Below the pieces are notes generated by a model, which had not been told where the DNA came from, made no database searches, and saw nothing but the letters and a program-made list of their open reading frames with translations. Below are positions 1 through 11,594 of a stretch of 64,000 bases of DNA, piece by piece. Origin of the DNA: Pantoea sp. RIT-PI-b (GTDB lineage: Bacteria > Pseudomonadota > Gammaproteobacteria > Enterobacterales > Enterobacteriaceae); contig NZ_LGIS01000020.1 in the NCBI RefSeq assembly GCF_001187905.1, positions 124,001 through 188,000 on the forward strand, in the 5' to 3' direction. The stretch's first letter is position 1. Every line of letters starts with the position of its first letter. A program made the position numbers and the translations under genes.

Positions 1-55
1 CGAATCAGCCACCCAGGATTAACGCCAAACGCACCGGAGTAAGAGAGAACATCGC

Positions 56-676
56 ATGACACTTATCCTTTCATTCCTCTTCGCCATCACCATTCTTACG
101 CTTACACCCGGCTTTGATACTGCACTAGTGCTTCGTTCCGCCGCCGCGCAAGGCTGGAGACGCGCCTCGGTAACGGCGCTGGGCGTCACGCTGGGTTGTC
201 TGGTATGGGGCGTTGCGGTGGGACTGGGTTTGGGCGCGCTGCTGCTGGCCTCGGAAATGGCTTATAACCTGCTCAAATGGGTCGGCGCGGCTTATCTACT
301 CTATCTCGGCGTCAAACTGTTAATCCATCCGCGCACACAGGCGGTAGAAGGCCAGCGCACCCAGAGCAAAGAACAACGTTATTTCGCCTGCTTCACGCGC
401 GGTTTATTTGGCAACCTGTTAAATCCCAAAGTCGGTGTGTTCTACGTCACCTTCCTGCCACAGTTCATTCCAGCGGGCGCTTCGGTGCCGCTGTGGTGCA
501 CGCTAATGGCGCTCACGCATATGCTGATTGGTTTGGTATGGAATGCGGTGCTGATTGGTAGCAGCCAGTACTTTGCCACGCATCTGCGTCGCCCGGCGGT
601 GCTGAAAGTGATGGATCGCCTAACCGGCTGCGTCTTTATTGGTTTTGCCGCGAAGCTGGCGCTGTCGCGGCGTTAA
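56..676 (+). CDS. LysE/RhtB-family amino-acid exporter
   Basis: The 206-residue protein is almost entirely hydrophobic, with about five or six membrane segments, and starts with the family pattern TPGFDTALVLRS near residues 17-28 followed by a glycine-rich second helix. A loop near residues 118-127 reads GNLLNPKV, which is the usual LysE/RhtB asparagine-proline loop. Members export amino acids or their derivatives through the inner membrane by proton exchange. The length is normal for the family. The substrate cannot be read from the sequence. It is transcribed convergently with cmoB, whose end lies 3 bases away. Confidence 0.85.
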   Translation: MTLILSFLFAITILTLTPGFDTALVLRSAAAQGWRRASVTALGVTLGCLVWGVAVGLGLGALLLASEMAYNLLKWVGAAYLLYLGVKLLIHPRTQAVEGQRTQSKEQRYFACFTRGLFGNLLNPKVGVFYVTFLPQFIPAGASVPLWCTLMALTHMLIGLVWNAVLIGSSQYFATHLRRPAVLKVMDRLTGCVFIGFAAKLALSRR

Positions 677-679
677 GCA

Positions 680-2406
<1,727 letters not shown>

Positions 2407-2451
2407 CTATTTTGGCAGAAACGCGGGCAGGCTGCACCCTTTGCGTTGCGT

Positions 2452-3273
2452 CTAGAACAGGCTCGACTGCTGCGGCCAATCGGGCAGATCGCTTAATGCG
2501 GGTTCCAACTGCTGCAACTGCGGCCATAGCGCCTGAATCAGGGGAAACACCTCGCCCATATCTGGCGTGTGAATAAACAGCATCGGATCACATTCAGCCT
2601 GCCACGCGGCAATTTTGCTGTGCCACGGCTGAAACAGTGGCACGCTCTCCGCCACGCTATCGCTGCCGATAAAACGCACCATGGGTTGCGAGCCGGTTTG
2701 CACCGCATGTGGCGGCACGCGCGGCTTCTTCGCTCTGGCCTCAACGGCGGCGGCGGTTTGTGAAGTCGAGGCATGTACCGGGCGGCTATCCAGAATCACC
2801 CGATTCACCCCGCGCTGCAGCAAACCGCGATTCAGCGCGCGCTCGGCTTCACCTTTGGCAAAAAACGCCGGATGGCGCACTTCAACGCCGTACTGAAAGA
2901 TACGCGGCAAACTATCAAGAAATGCCCATAAATCGCTGAGCTGCGCCGGTGAGAATGCGGCGGGCAGCTGTAACCAATATTGGCCGATGCGGTTGCTGAG
3001 TGGATCGAGCAGGCGGAAAAACTCCGTCAGCAGCTCATCGCAGTTTCGCAGCGCGGCTTTGTGGCTGATGCTATCGGGAAACTTAAAGCAGAAGCGGAAA
3101 TCGTCATGAGTCATATCGCGCCAGCGCAGCACCACTTCCGGCTTCGGCAGCGCATACAACGTGGTGTTGCCTTCAACGCAGCCAAACAGCTGTGCGTAAT
3201 CGGCTAACGTCGCTAAACCGAACTGTTTCCAGTGCGCATGCTGCCATTGCGGTAATCCAATGCGAAGTGTCAA
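2452..3273 (-). CDS. yecE: DUF72 family protein YecE
   Basis: The protein has 273 residues. Its N-terminal IGLPQWQHAHWKQFG and the later YWLQLPAAFSP and RHPAFF patterns are those of the DUF72 (YecE) TIM-barrel family, whose biochemical role is unknown. In E. coli yecE sits between yecN and yecD. Here neither neighbour is present: the gene is flanked directly by cmoA and, divergently, by aspS. Confidence 0.88.
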   Translation of the reverse strand: MTLRIGLPQWQHAHWKQFGLATLADYAQLFGCVEGNTTLYALPKPEVVLRWRDMTHDDFRFCFKFPDSISHKAALRNCDELLTEFFRLLDPLSNRIGQYWLQLPAAFSPAQLSDLWAFLDSLPRIFQYGVEVRHPAFFAKGEAERALNRGLLQRGVNRVILDSRPVHASTSQTAAAVEARAKKPRVPPHAVQTGSQPMVRFIGSDSVAESVPLFQPWHSKIAAWQAECDPMLFIHTPDMGEVFPLIQALWPQLQQLEPALSDLPDWPQQSSLF

Positions 3274-3392
3274 ACGCGAACTCCTGAATCCTTTTGGGCG
3301 GGAAAGGGCGGCTTAATGTAACCTGTTTTCATGTCGGCAGGAAAAACAGCGCGATAAAACATAATGTTTTGTCCGCTTTGATCTGGCTCCAC

Positions 3393-3421
3393 TTATCCTG
3401 CCTGGGTTTTTCCATTATAAT
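3393..3421 (+). promoter_or_regulatory. probable aspS promoter
   Basis: A perfect -10 hexamer TATAAT lies at 3416-3421, 17 bases after a weak -35 TTATCC at 3393-3398, about 85 bases before the aspS start. No other good sigma-70 box is visible in the 230-base yecE-aspS gap. Confidence 0.5.
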
Positions 3422-3505
3422 AGCCGCCTTTTTTGCGACAGCATCTCTGAAGGTTACGCGGCCTGATGCTGTCTGGCAGCAGCGGCGAAGTTAAAAGGAT
3501 ACGTT

Positions 3506-5287
3506 ATGCGTACAGAATATTGCGGACAGCTCAATCTGTCTCATGTGGGTCAGCAAGTCACTCTCTGCGGCTGGGTAAATCGCCGTCGCGATCTGGGTAG
3601 CCTGATTTTTATCGATATGCGCGACCGTGAAGGTATCGCACAGGTGTTCTTCGATTCCGACCGTCAGGACGCTTTCCAGCTGGCATCTGAGCTGCGTAAC
3701 GAATTCTGTATCCAGATCACCGGCACCGTACGTGCACGTGACGAAAAGAACAAAAACAGCGACATGGCGACCGGCGAAGTGGAAGTGTTTGCCCATGAGC
3801 TGAACATTATCAACCGTGCAGAACCGCTGCCGCTGGACTCAAACCAGACCAACAGCGAAGAAGCGCGTCTGACGTATCGCTATCTGGACCTGCGTCGTCC
3901 GGAAATGGCACAGCGTTTAAAAACCCGCGCTAAAATTACCAGCTTCGTGCGTCGCTTTATGGACGACCAGGGATTCCTTGATATCGAAACCCCGATGCTG
4001 ACCAAAGCCACGCCAGAAGGTGCGCGTGACTATCTGGTGCCGAGCCGCGTGCATAAAGGTAAATTCTACGCGCTGCCGCAGTCGCCACAGCTGTTCAAAC
4101 AGCTGCTGATGATGTCGGGTTTTGACCGTTATTATCAAATCGTTAAGTGTTTCCGCGACGAAGATTTGCGTGCTGACCGTCAGCCTGAATTTACCCAGAT
4201 CGACGTTGAAACCTCTTTCATGACTGCCGAGCAGGTCCGTGAAAAGATGGAGCGTCTGATTCGTGAATTGTGGATTGACATCAAGGGCGTCGATCTCGGT
4301 GACTTCCCGCAGATGACCTTTGCCGAAGCGATGAACCGTTACGGCTCCGATAAGCCAGACCTGCGTAATCCTATGGAGCTGGTGGACGTTGCTGATCTGC
4401 TAAAAAACGTTGAGTTCCAGGTGTTTGCGGGTCCAGCCAACGATGCGAAAGGTCGCGTTGCTGCGCTGCGTGTACCGGGCGGCGCTGCGCTGACGCGTAA
4501 GCAGATTGATGAATACGGCAAGTTCGTTGAAATCTACGGCGCCAAAGGTTTGGCGTGGATGAAGATCAACGAGCGCGCGAAAGGTTTCGAAGGCGTACAG
4601 AGTCCGGTAGCGAAATTCCTTACTGCAGAGATCGTTGAAGCGATCCTGAACCGCACATCCGCACAAGATGGCGACCTGATCTTCTTCGGCGCCGACCGCG
4701 CTAAAGTGGTCGCTGATGCGCTGGGCGCACTGCGTCTGAAAGTTGGCCGTGATCTGCAGATCACGGATGACAAAGCGTGGGCGCCGCTGTGGGTGATCGA
4801 CTTCCCCATGTTTGAAGAAGATGAAGAGGGCGGCCTGGCAGCGATGCACCACCCGTTCACTTCGCCGAAAGAGATGAGCGCTGAAGCGCTGGCGACCGAT
4901 CCGGTACAAGCGGTAGCCAACGCTTACGATATGGTGATTAACGGTTACGAAGTGGGTGGCGGTTCGGTACGTATCCACAGCGGCAAAATGCAGCAGACGG
5001 TATTCAGCATTCTCGGCATTACCGAAGAAGAGCAGCGTGAGAAGTTTGGCTTCCTGCTTGATGCGCTGAAATACGGCACGCCGCCACACGCGGGCCTGGC
5101 GTTTGGCCTGGATCGTCTGACCATGCTGCTGACCGGCACCGATAACATCCGTGATGTGATCGCGTTCCCGAAAACCACCGCCGCGGCGTGCATGATGACC
5201 GAAGCCCCAAGCGAAGCTAATCCAGCGGCGCTGCTGGATTTAGGCATTCTGGTGGCACCGAAGAAAGAAAAGTCAGAGAACAAGTAA
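3506..5287 (+). CDS. aspS: aspartyl-tRNA synthetase
   Basis: The 593-residue class IIb synthetase begins with an OB-fold anticodon-binding domain (residues 1-105). The catalytic core follows, with motif 2 [18 protein letters not shown] near residues 217-234, a GAD insertion domain in the middle, the HHPFTSP stretch, and motif 3 [12 protein letters not shown] near the C-terminus. It charges tRNA-Asp in the cytosol. The ATG follows an AAAAGGA ribosome site. Its stop codon overlaps the first base of nudB, so the two genes form an operon. Confidence 0.98.
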   Translation: MRTEYCGQLNLSHVGQQVTLCGWVNRRRDLGSLIFIDMRDREGIAQVFFDSDRQDAFQLASELRNEFCIQITGTVRARDEKNKNSDMATGEVEVFAHELNIINRAEPLPLDSNQTNSEEARLTYRYLDLRRPEMAQRLKTRAKITSFVRRFMDDQGFLDIETPMLTKATPEGARDYLVPSRVHKGKFYALPQSPQLFKQLLMMSGFDRYYQIVKCFRDEDLRADRQPEFTQIDVETSFMTAEQVREKMERLIRELWIDIKGVDLGDFPQMTFAEAMNRYGSDKPDLRNPMELVDVADLLKNVEFQVFAGPANDAKGRVAALRVPGGAALTRKQIDEYGKFVEIYGAKGLAWMKINERAKGFEGVQSPVAKFLTAEIVEAILNRTSAQDGDLIFFGADRAKVVADALGALRLKVGRDLQITDDKAWAPLWVIDFPMFEEDEEGGLAAMHHPFTSPKEMSAEALATDPVQAVANAYDMVINGYEVGGGSVRIHSGKMQQTVFSILGITEEEQREKFGFLLDALKYGTPPHAGLAFGLDRLTMLLTGTDNIRDVIAFPKTTAAACMMTEAPSEANPAALLDLGILVAPKKEKSENK

Positions 5288-5718
5288 TGGGCTTTAAACA
5301 TCCGGTATCGGTGCTGGTGGTGATTTTTGCGCGAGATACCGGCCGGGTGTTAATGCTACAGCGACGTGATGACGATAGCTTCTGGCAATCCGTAACCGGC
5401 AGCCTGGAAGCGGGAGAAACCCCGCGCCAGGCGGCGCTGCGTGAAGTGTTAGAGGAGCTCGCCATCGACATTGCCGATGAAAAGTTAGTGCTGGACGATT
5501 GCCACAAACAAATTGAGTTTGAAATCTTCCCGCACTACCGTCATCGCTACGCACCGGGCACCACGCACAATCGCGAACACTGGTTCAGATTGGCGTTACC
5601 GGCAGAGCGCGACCTGCTGCTCACTGAGCATCTCGCCGCGCGCTGGCTCGATCCCGTCGCTGCCGCAGCCCTCACCAAGTCCTGGAGTAACCGCCAGGCA
5701 ATTGAAGAATTTATCTGA
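5287..5718 (+). CDS. nudB: dihydroneopterin triphosphate diphosphatase NudB
   Basis: The 143-residue protein carries an intact Nudix box, G-x5-E-x7-RE-x2-EEL, at about residues 38-60 (GSLEAGETP...REVLEEL). NudB removes pyrophosphate from dihydroneopterin triphosphate in folate synthesis. The start overlaps the aspS stop by one base, and position between aspS and yebC is as in E. coli. Confidence 0.93.
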   Translation: MGFKHPVSVLVVIFARDTGRVLMLQRRDDDSFWQSVTGSLEAGETPRQAALREVLEELAIDIADEKLVLDDCHKQIEFEIFPHYRHRYAPGTTHNREHWFRLALPAERDLLLTEHLAARWLDPVAAAALTKSWSNRQAIEEFI

Positions 5719-5959
5719 ATGCTCGCCGCCGCGCGTTATTCCAGCGGCGAATGATTTAAATTCTATGAATCGGGTGAGTTTTCAATAAACGCACCGAACA
5801 ATATCGAACAGTCAGGCGTAATCGGCGCCGCGAGGTTGTCCACCGCCAGCGCACAGCAACCGGAGCGTACTTATGTACGTGAGGATTGCGAGCACTGCCG
5901 GGGGACAAGATCGCAAGTAAGATAGCCTGCACCCAGTAAAAGATCGGAGAATATGCAAG
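5719..5959 (+). other. 240-base leader region upstream of yebC, possibly structured
   Basis: No coding sequence is convincing here. The stretch contains an imperfect hairpin around 5866-5885 (GCGTAC, TTAT loop, GTACGT) inside a GC-rich block running to about 5935. I have the impression that closely similar blocks occur before genes in other enterobacteria, but cannot check this. A minus-strand reading frame across it looks like a spurious translation. Confidence 0.35.
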
Positions 5960-6703
5960 ATGGCTGGACACAGTAAATGGGCGAACACCAAGCACCGCAA
6001 GGCTGCTCAGGACGCTAAGCGCGGTAAAATCTTCACCAAAATCATTCGCGAGCTGGTGACCGCCGCGAAACTCGGTGGCGGCGATGCCGGCTCCAACCCG
6101 CGTCTGCGCGCCGCAATGGACAAAGCGCTGTCTAACAACATGACGCGTGACACCATGAACCGTGCGATTGCACGCGGCGTAGGCGGTGAAGATGATTCCA
6201 ACATGGAAACCATCATTTATGAAGGTTACGGTCCGGGCGGCTCAGCGGTGATGATTGAGTGCCTGAGCGACAACCGCAACCGTACCGTGGGCGAAGTACG
6301 TCATGCCTTCACCAAAACCGGTGGCAACCTCGGAACTGACGGTTCAGTTTCTTACCTGTTCAGCAAGAAGGGCGTTATCTCCTTCGCGCCTGGCCAGGAC
6401 GAAGATGCGGTAATGGAAGCGGCGCTGGAAGCCGGCGCAGAAGATGTCGTTGCCTATGACGACGGCGCGATCGATGTGTTCACCGCGTGGGAAGAGATGG
6501 GTGCGGTGCGTGATGCGCTGGAAGCGGGCGGCCTGAAAGCGGATAGCGCTGAAGTTTCAATGATCCCTTCAACCAAAGCCGAAATGGATGCCGAAACTGC
6601 GCCGAAACTGCTGCGCCTGATCGACATGCTGGAAGACTGTGATGATGTGCAGGAAGTTTACCATAACGGTGAAATCTCTGATGAGATCGCAGAAACGCTG
6701 TAA
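5960..6703 (+). CDS. yebC: YebC/PmpR-family protein (TACO1 family)
   Basis: The 247-residue protein starts [14 protein letters not shown], the family signature, and is full length. YebC proteins act as DNA-binding regulators in some bacteria and, in more recent work, as ribosome-associated factors easing polyproline stalls. Which applies here cannot be read from sequence. It is followed 37 bases later by ruvC on the same strand. Confidence 0.95.
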   Translation: MAGHSKWANTKHRKAAQDAKRGKIFTKIIRELVTAAKLGGGDAGSNPRLRAAMDKALSNNMTRDTMNRAIARGVGGEDDSNMETIIYEGYGPGGSAVMIECLSDNRNRTVGEVRHAFTKTGGNLGTDGSVSYLFSKKGVISFAPGQDEDAVMEAALEAGAEDVVAYDDGAIDVFTAWEEMGAVRDALEAGGLKADSAEVSMIPSTKAEMDAETAPKLLRLIDMLEDCDDVQEVYHNGEISDEIAETL

Positions 6704-6740
6704 TGGCGTTGCTTAAAACCCCCATCACCGGAGACGCGCT

Positions 6741-7268
6741 GTGGCGATAATTCTCGGGATCGATCCCGGCTCGCGCGTCACCGGTTACGGTGTCATCCGC
6801 CAAACCGGCCGCCAGCTTACCTATTTAGGCAGCGGCTGTATCCGCACTAACGTCACCGATCTGCCGTCACGTCTCAAACTGATCTATGCAGGCGTCAGCG
6901 AAATTATCACGCAATTCTCACCCGACTACTTCGCTATTGAGCAGGTATTTATGGCGAAGAATGCCGACTCAGCGCTTAAGCTGGGCCAGGCGCGCGGCGC
7001 GGCAATTGTCGCCGCGGTGAATCATGATTTGCCGGTGTTTGAATATGCGGCGCGTCAAGTGAAGCAAACCGTGACCGGAACCGGTGGCGCAGAGAAAAGC
7101 CAGGTGCAGCATATGGTGCGCACCTTGCTGAAACTGCCGGCCAATCCGCAAGCCGATGCCGCTGATGCACTGGCCATTGCCATTACGCATTGCCATATGA
7201 GTCAAAACGCTGCACGTATCAGCGATAGCAAATTGGTGATGACGCGTGGTCGTATGCGGTCGGGTTAG
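6741..7268 (+). CDS. ruvC: Holliday junction resolvase RuvC
   Basis: The 175-residue RNase H-fold nuclease retains the four acidic residues: D7 in [13 protein letters not shown], the glutamate in AIEQVF, and the two aspartates in the [13 protein letters not shown] stretch. RuvC is a dimer that cuts Holliday junctions after RuvAB branch migration. The start is GTG at 6741, which puts the conserved [10 protein letters not shown] at the N-terminus. Confidence 0.97.
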   Translation: MAIILGIDPGSRVTGYGVIRQTGRQLTYLGSGCIRTNVTDLPSRLKLIYAGVSEIITQFSPDYFAIEQVFMAKNADSALKLGQARGAAIVAAVNHDLPVFEYAARQVKQTVTGTGGAEKSQVQHMVRTLLKLPANPQADAADALAIAITHCHMSQNAARISDSKLVMTRGRMRSG

Positions 7269-7288
7269 CGGAAACCCAATACACAGCG

Positions 7289-7314
7289 AAGCTGGATATT
7301 CATCCAGCTTTTTT
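7289..7314 (+). terminator. intrinsic terminator of yebC-ruvC
   Basis: A perfect stem AAGCTGGAT/ATCCAGCTT (left arm from 7290) with a short loop is followed by a run of seven T. The stem contains the LexA operator of ruvAB. Confidence 0.85.
7292..7307 (+). promoter_or_regulatory. LexA (SOS) box of ruvAB
   Basis: The sequence CTGGATATTCATCCAG has the CTG-N10-CAG form. It is almost the same as the E. coli ruvA operator and lies 54 bases before ruvA. LexA should repress ruvAB here until DNA damage. Confidence 0.85.
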
Positions 7315-7360
7315 TATGGTATATACACAGGCTTACTTATCAGATTAAGGAACTGCTCAG

Positions 7361-7975
7361 GTGATTGGTCGTTTACGAGGCAATATTCTGGAAAAACAGC
7401 CGCCGCTGGTGTTAATTGAGGCGCACGGTGTCGGCTATGAAGTGCACATGCCAATGACCTGCTTTTACGAGCTGCCGGAAATTAATCAGGAAGCGATCAT
7501 CTTTACCCAGTTTGTGGTGCGTGAAGATGCGCAGCTACTGTTCGGTTTCAATAACAAGCAGGAACGCACGCTGTTCCGCGAGTTAGTGAAAGTAAATGGC
7601 GTAGGACCAAAACTGGCGCTGGCGATTCTGTCTGGCATGTCGGCACAGCAATTCGTCACTGCGGTTGAGCGACAAGAGATTGCATCACTGATTAAACTGC
7701 CGGGCGTGGGCAAAAAAACCGCCGAACGTTTGATCGTGGAAATGAAGGATCGCTTCATCGGTATGCATGGTGATCTGTTTGGTGGCGATTCAACCTTTAC
7801 GTTAACGACGCCATCTGCTGCGCAGGATAACAATGATGCTGAAGCGGAAGCGGTTTCGGCGCTGGTTGCCCTTGGTTATAAACCACAGGAAGCCAGCCGA
7901 ATGATCAGTAAAGTGGGTAAACCGGATGCGGATTGCGAAACCCTGATTCGTGAAGCCCTGCGCGCAGCTATTTGA
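7361..7975 (+). CDS. ruvA: Holliday junction branch migration protein RuvA
   Basis: The 204-residue protein has an N-terminal OB fold ([12 protein letters not shown]), two helix-hairpin-helix units ([13 protein letters not shown] and [12 protein letters not shown] near residues 77-120) that grip junction DNA, and the C-terminal domain III that contacts RuvB. Translation begins at GTG 7361 behind an AAGGA. ruvB follows after 8 bases in the SOS-controlled operon. Confidence 0.97.
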   Translation: MIGRLRGNILEKQPPLVLIEAHGVGYEVHMPMTCFYELPEINQEAIIFTQFVVREDAQLLFGFNNKQERTLFRELVKVNGVGPKLALAILSGMSAQQFVTAVERQEIASLIKLPGVGKKTAERLIVEMKDRFIGMHGDLFGGDSTFTLTTPSAAQDNNDAEAEAVSALVALGYKPQEASRMISKVGKPDADCETLIREALRAAI

Positions 7976-7983
7976 GGTAAAGC

Positions 7984-8988
7984 ATGATTGAAGCCGATCG
8001 CCTGGTCTCGGGCAGTTCCTTTAATGAAGAAGAAACGCTCGACCGCGCCATTCGCCCTAAGCTGCTGACGGAATATGTTGGCCAGCCGCAGGTGCGCGAG
8101 CAAATGGAGATTTTCATCCAGGCCGCGAAATTGCGTGGCGATGCACTCGATCATCTGCTGATTTTCGGCCCACCGGGATTAGGTAAAACCACGCTGGCCA
8201 ACATCGTTGCCAACGAAATGGGCGTTAACCTGCGCACCACTTCGGGGCCGGTGCTGGAGAAAGCCGGCGATCTTGCGGCGATGCTCACCAATCTTGAACC
8301 CCACGATGTGCTGTTTATCGATGAAATCCATCGCCTGTCGCCGGTGGTGGAAGAGGTGTTGTATCCGGCGATGGAAGATTATCAGCTGGATATCATGATC
8401 GGTGAAGGTCCGGCTGCGCGTTCGATCAAGCTCGACCTGCCGCCGTTTACCCTGATTGGCGCCACAACGCGCGCCGGTTCATTAACCTCACCCCTGCGCG
8501 ATCGTTTCGGCATCGTCCAGCGCCTTGAGTTCTATAACGTGCCCGATTTGCAACACATCGTCGGTCGTAGTGCGGCTTGTCTGGGACTCGCGCTGAGCGA
8601 AGAGGGTGCGTTAGAAATTGCGCGTCGCGCGCGCGGTACGCCGCGTATCGCCAATCGCCTGTTACGCCGTGTACGTGATTTCGCCGAAGTTCGCGCCAAC
8701 GGCAACCTGAGCGGTGAAGTGTCAGCCAGCGCGCTGGATATGCTTAACGTCGATAGCCAGGGCTTCGATTATATGGACCGCAAGCTGCTGCTGGCGATTA
8801 TCGACAAGTTCTCGGGTGGTCCGGTTGGGCTTGATAACCTGGCGGCGGCGATTGGAGAAGAGCGGGAAACCATCGAAGATGTGATTGAACCCTTCCTCAT
8901 CCAGCAAGGGTTCATTCAGCGCACGCCGCGCGGCCGGATGGCAACGCAGCATGCCTATAAACATTTCGGTATCAGTCGCGAAGAGTAA
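7984..8988 (+). CDS. ruvB: Holliday junction DNA helicase RuvB
   Basis: The 334-residue AAA+ motor has Walker [10 protein letters not shown] near residues 62-70, Walker B FIDEIHRL, an ATTRAG sensor region and a C-terminal winged helix. Hexamers pump DNA through the RuvA-bound junction. Length is normal. The stop codon lies inside the bidirectional terminator shared with znuB. Confidence 0.98.
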   Translation: MIEADRLVSGSSFNEEETLDRAIRPKLLTEYVGQPQVREQMEIFIQAAKLRGDALDHLLIFGPPGLGKTTLANIVANEMGVNLRTTSGPVLEKAGDLAAMLTNLEPHDVLFIDEIHRLSPVVEEVLYPAMEDYQLDIMIGEGPAARSIKLDLPPFTLIGATTRAGSLTSPLRDRFGIVQRLEFYNVPDLQHIVGRSAACLGLALSEEGALEIARRARGTPRIANRLLRRVRDFAEVRANGNLSGEVSASALDMLNVDSQGFDYMDRKLLLAIIDKFSGGPVGLDNLAAAIGEERETIEDVIEPFLIQQGFIQRTPRGRMATQHAYKHFGISREE

Positions 8989-9014
8989 ACCGGCGCTAGG
9001 CCGCCGGTTTTTTT
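8987..9014. terminator. bidirectional terminator between ruvB and znuB
   Basis: The palindrome AAACCGGCG...CGCCGGTTT (8987-8995 and 9002-9010) with flanking A and T runs overlaps the ruvB stop codon and ends at the znuB stop. It should stop both convergent transcripts. Confidence 0.85.
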
Positions 9015-9781
9015 GCCATGCTAAAGATGAACAGCACCGCAGCGCATAACACCACTGAAGGTCCGGCTGGCGTATCGTAATTAGCGGAGAAGGTCAGTCC
9101 GCCGGTGACAGCGATAATACCGATAATCACTGCGTAACCCGCCATCTGTTCCGGCGAGCGCGAGAAGCGCCGTGCCGTGGCTGCCGGAATAATCAGCAAC
9201 GAAGTAATGATCAACGCACCAACAAACTTCATGGCTACACCGATGGTTAACGCCGTCACTAACATCAGCATTAAGCGTGTGCGTTGAATATTAACGCCAT
9301 CCACCTGCGCCAGTTCCGGACTGATCGTCATTGACAGCAGGGAGCGCCATTGCCACGCCATTACTGCCAGCACAATCGCCACGCCGCCGCCCATCATCCA
9401 AAGATCATCTGGGGTTACCGACAGCAGGTCACCAAACAGATAGGCCATCAAATCCACACGCACCCCTTGCATCAGGCTGACCACCACTAAACCCAGCGAA
9501 AGCGCACTGTGCGCCATAATGCCGAGCAGCGTATCAATAGCCAAATGCGGACGACGTTCCAGCCACACCAATCCTAACGCCAGACACACGGTAACCATAA
9601 TTACCGCGTAATAAGGATTAACGTTGAGCAGCAAACCAAACGCCACGCCAAGCAGCGATGCGTGGGCGAGGGTATCGCCGAAGTAGGACATGCGGCGCCA
9701 GACGACAAACGAGCCGAGCGGACCGGCCGCCAGCGCCAGCAAGACGCCGCCCAGCCAGCCAGGTAATAACAGTTCAATCAT
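8996..9781 (-). CDS. znuB: zinc ABC transporter permease ZnuB
   Basis: The 261-residue integral membrane protein of the ABC-3 permease family has about eight hydrophobic segments and the [16 protein letters not shown] stretch near residues 34-49, typical of Zn/Mn permeases. It forms the membrane channel of ZnuABC. Its start overlaps znuC by 4 bases (ATGA), so it is coupled to znuC. Confidence 0.96.
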   Translation of the reverse strand: MIELLLPGWLGGVLLALAAGPLGSFVVWRRMSYFGDTLAHASLLGVAFGLLLNVNPYYAVIMVTVCLALGLVWLERRPHLAIDTLLGIMAHSALSLGLVVVSLMQGVRVDLMAYLFGDLLSVTPDDLWMMGGGVAIVLAVMAWQWRSLLSMTISPELAQVDGVNIQRTRLMLMLVTALTIGVAMKFVGALIITSLLIIPAATARRFSRSPEQMAGYAVIIGIIAVTGGLTFSANYDTPAGPSVVLCAAVLFIFSMAKKPAA

Positions 9782-10533
9782 GACGGGCCATTTCCTTTGC
9801 GCAGAACAATACGTCCCTGTAAATCGTGACGATGATTATGGTGATGGCGATAGATCGCCAACTGCTGCGCGCCGCGTGGGCCAAACATCGCGATGAATTC
9901 CGGATGCTGTGACACCGCTTCCGGCGTGCCGGAACAGCAGATGTGATGATTGAGGCACAATACCTCGTCGGTTTTCGCCATCACCAGATGCAGGTCGTGT
10001 GAAACCATCAGCACGGCACAGTTCAGCTCGCGACGCAGCTGGTCGATCAAATCGTACAGCGCAACTTGGCCATTGACGTCAACGCCCTGCGTCGGCTCAT
10101 CCAGCACCAGCAACTGAGGTTCATTAAGCAGTGCACGCGCCAGTAAAACGCGCTGGGTTTCACCGCCCGAAAGTTTTTGCAGCGGCGCATTGAGCAGATG
10201 CCCGGCCTGCACGCGTTTTAGTGCGGGTAAAATGGCATCGCGCTTGGTACCGCGTGAAAGATGCATAAAGCGCTCAACGGTGATGGGGAGAGTGGGATCG
10301 ATATGCAGTTTTTGCGGCACATAACCGATGCGCAAATCAGCGGCTCGCTTGACGCTACCGCTGGTAGGTTTAAGCAACCCGAGCACCGCACGCACTAGCG
10401 TAGATTTGCCGGCGCCATTTGGGCCAAGCAGCGTGAGAATTTTTCCCGGTTCGAGTGTCAGGCTAACGCCTGCAAGCACCGGACGCTGGGAGAACTTCAC
10501 GGAAATGTTTTCAAGGGTAACAAGTGGCGACAT
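9778..10533 (-). CDS. znuC: zinc ABC transporter ATPase ZnuC
   Basis: The 251-residue ABC ATPase has Walker [11 protein letters not shown] near residues 37-46, the signature [15 protein letters not shown], and Walker [12 protein letters not shown] histidine-rich C-terminus ([13 protein letters not shown]) is typical of ZnuC. It energises zinc import and is transcribed divergently from znuA across the Zur operator. Confidence 0.97.
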   Translation of the reverse strand: MSPLVTLENISVKFSQRPVLAGVSLTLEPGKILTLLGPNGAGKSTLVRAVLGLLKPTSGSVKRAADLRIGYVPQKLHIDPTLPITVERFMHLSRGTKRDAILPALKRVQAGHLLNAPLQKLSGGETQRVLLARALLNEPQLLVLDEPTQGVDVNGQVALYDLIDQLRRELNCAVLMVSHDLHLVMAKTDEVLCLNHHICCSGTPEAVSQHPEFIAMFGPRGAQQLAIYRHHHNHRHDLQGRIVLRKGNGPS

Positions 10534-10558
10534 GATATTTACGGTTGCATTGAATTTC

Positions 10559-10579
10559 GAATGTTATAATATCACATTC
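10559..10579. promoter_or_regulatory. Zur operator between znuC and znuA
   Basis: A 21-base near-palindrome with core TGTTATAATATCACA (10562-10576) flanked by GAA and TTC matches the known enterobacterial Zur box. It lies midway in the 76-base divergent gap. Zinc-loaded Zur should repress both znuA and znuCB from it. Confidence 0.85.
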
Positions 10580-10609
10580 CATCACCGGGTCACGATGGAA
10601 TGACGTATT

Positions 10610-11581
10610 ATGTTACACATTAAAAAGCACTTTGTTTTCACCCTTACTGCTGCGGCAATCGTTGCCTCAAGCGCACTGCCCGCGCGTTCAGCGGTAGTGG
10701 CATCAATCAAGCCAATCGGATTTATCGCAGCCGCCATCGCTGATGGCATTACGCCTGTTGAAGTATTGCTGCCTGATGGCGCATCAGAACATGATTATGC
10801 CTTACGTCCTTCCGATGTAAAACGTATAAAAAACGCAGACTTAGTCGTTTGGGTTGGACCAGAAATGGAAGCCTTTTTGACCAAGTCAGCGGCAGAATTA
10901 CCCGCCAATAAAAACCTCGAAATTGCTGCTTTGCCAGGCATAAAACCTCTGTTGATCAGCGGCGATGAAGATGATGATGAACATGAGCACGATCACGATC
11001 ATAACCATGCCTCAGAAAATTCTGAAGACCAGGACGCGTCTCATGCACATCAGCACCACGGGCAGTTTAATATGCACCTGTGGATGTCACCTGACATGGC
11101 CATACAATCTGCGGTTGCAATCCATGGAAAATTATTGGAACTTATGCCGCAAAGCAAAGCCAAACTTGACGCTAATCTGCAGGAATTTAAGGCAGAATTA
11201 GCCGATGCAGACAAACACATCGGCGCGCAACTCGTGCCTGTGCGGAACAAGGGTTATTTCGTTTTTCACGACGCTTACAGCTACTTTGAAAAACATTACG
11301 GTTTGTCGCCTTTAGGGCATTTTACCGTTAATCCTGAGATTCAGCCGGGCGCTCAGCGTTTACATCAAATACGAACACAGTTGGTTGAGCAGAAAGCAGT
11401 ATGCGTTTTTGCTGAGCCACAATTCAGACCGGCCGTCATCGATGCCGTGTCCCGTGGCACTAGCGTGCGTAAAGGTACGTTAGATCCGCTGGGAACAGAC
11501 ATCAGCTTATCTAAAGACAGCTACGTGAAGTTTCTCACAGAGTTGTCGAGCCAGTATGCGAGCTGCCTGAATGGAGCATGA
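10610..11581 (+). CDS. znuA: zinc-binding periplasmic protein ZnuA
   Basis: The 323-residue protein has a signal peptide (cleavage probably after residues 26-28, near PARS-A) and the cluster-9 metal receptor fold. Between residues 122 and 152 there is a disordered loop very rich in H, D and E, the zinc-scavenging loop of ZnuA. It delivers Zn2+ to ZnuB. It ends 13 bases before mepM. Confidence 0.97.
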   Translation: MLHIKKHFVFTLTAAAIVASSALPARSAVVASIKPIGFIAAAIADGITPVEVLLPDGASEHDYALRPSDVKRIKNADLVVWVGPEMEAFLTKSAAELPANKNLEIAALPGIKPLLISGDEDDDEHEHDHDHNHASENSEDQDASHAHQHHGQFNMHLWMSPDMAIQSAVAIHGKLLELMPQSKAKLDANLQEFKAELADADKHIGAQLVPVRNKGYFVFHDAYSYFEKHYGLSPLGHFTVNPEIQPGAQRLHQIRTQLVEQKAVCVFAEPQFRPAVIDAVSRGTSVRKGTLDPLGTDISLSKDSYVKFLTELSSQYASCLNGA

Positions 11582-11594
11582 GGAATAAGTAAAA

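Noticed and set aside
4400..5089. 229-codon frame opposite aspS
   Set aside because: Antisense to aspS, with no domain or ribosome site.
5756..5995. Minus-strand 79-codon frame upstream of yebC
   Set aside because: Arg/Ser-rich with no ribosome site, overlapping the yebC start; a translation of the leader region.
7315..7330. Second SOS box before ruvA (right half matches)
   Set aside because: Only the CAG half fits; the left CTG half is absent.
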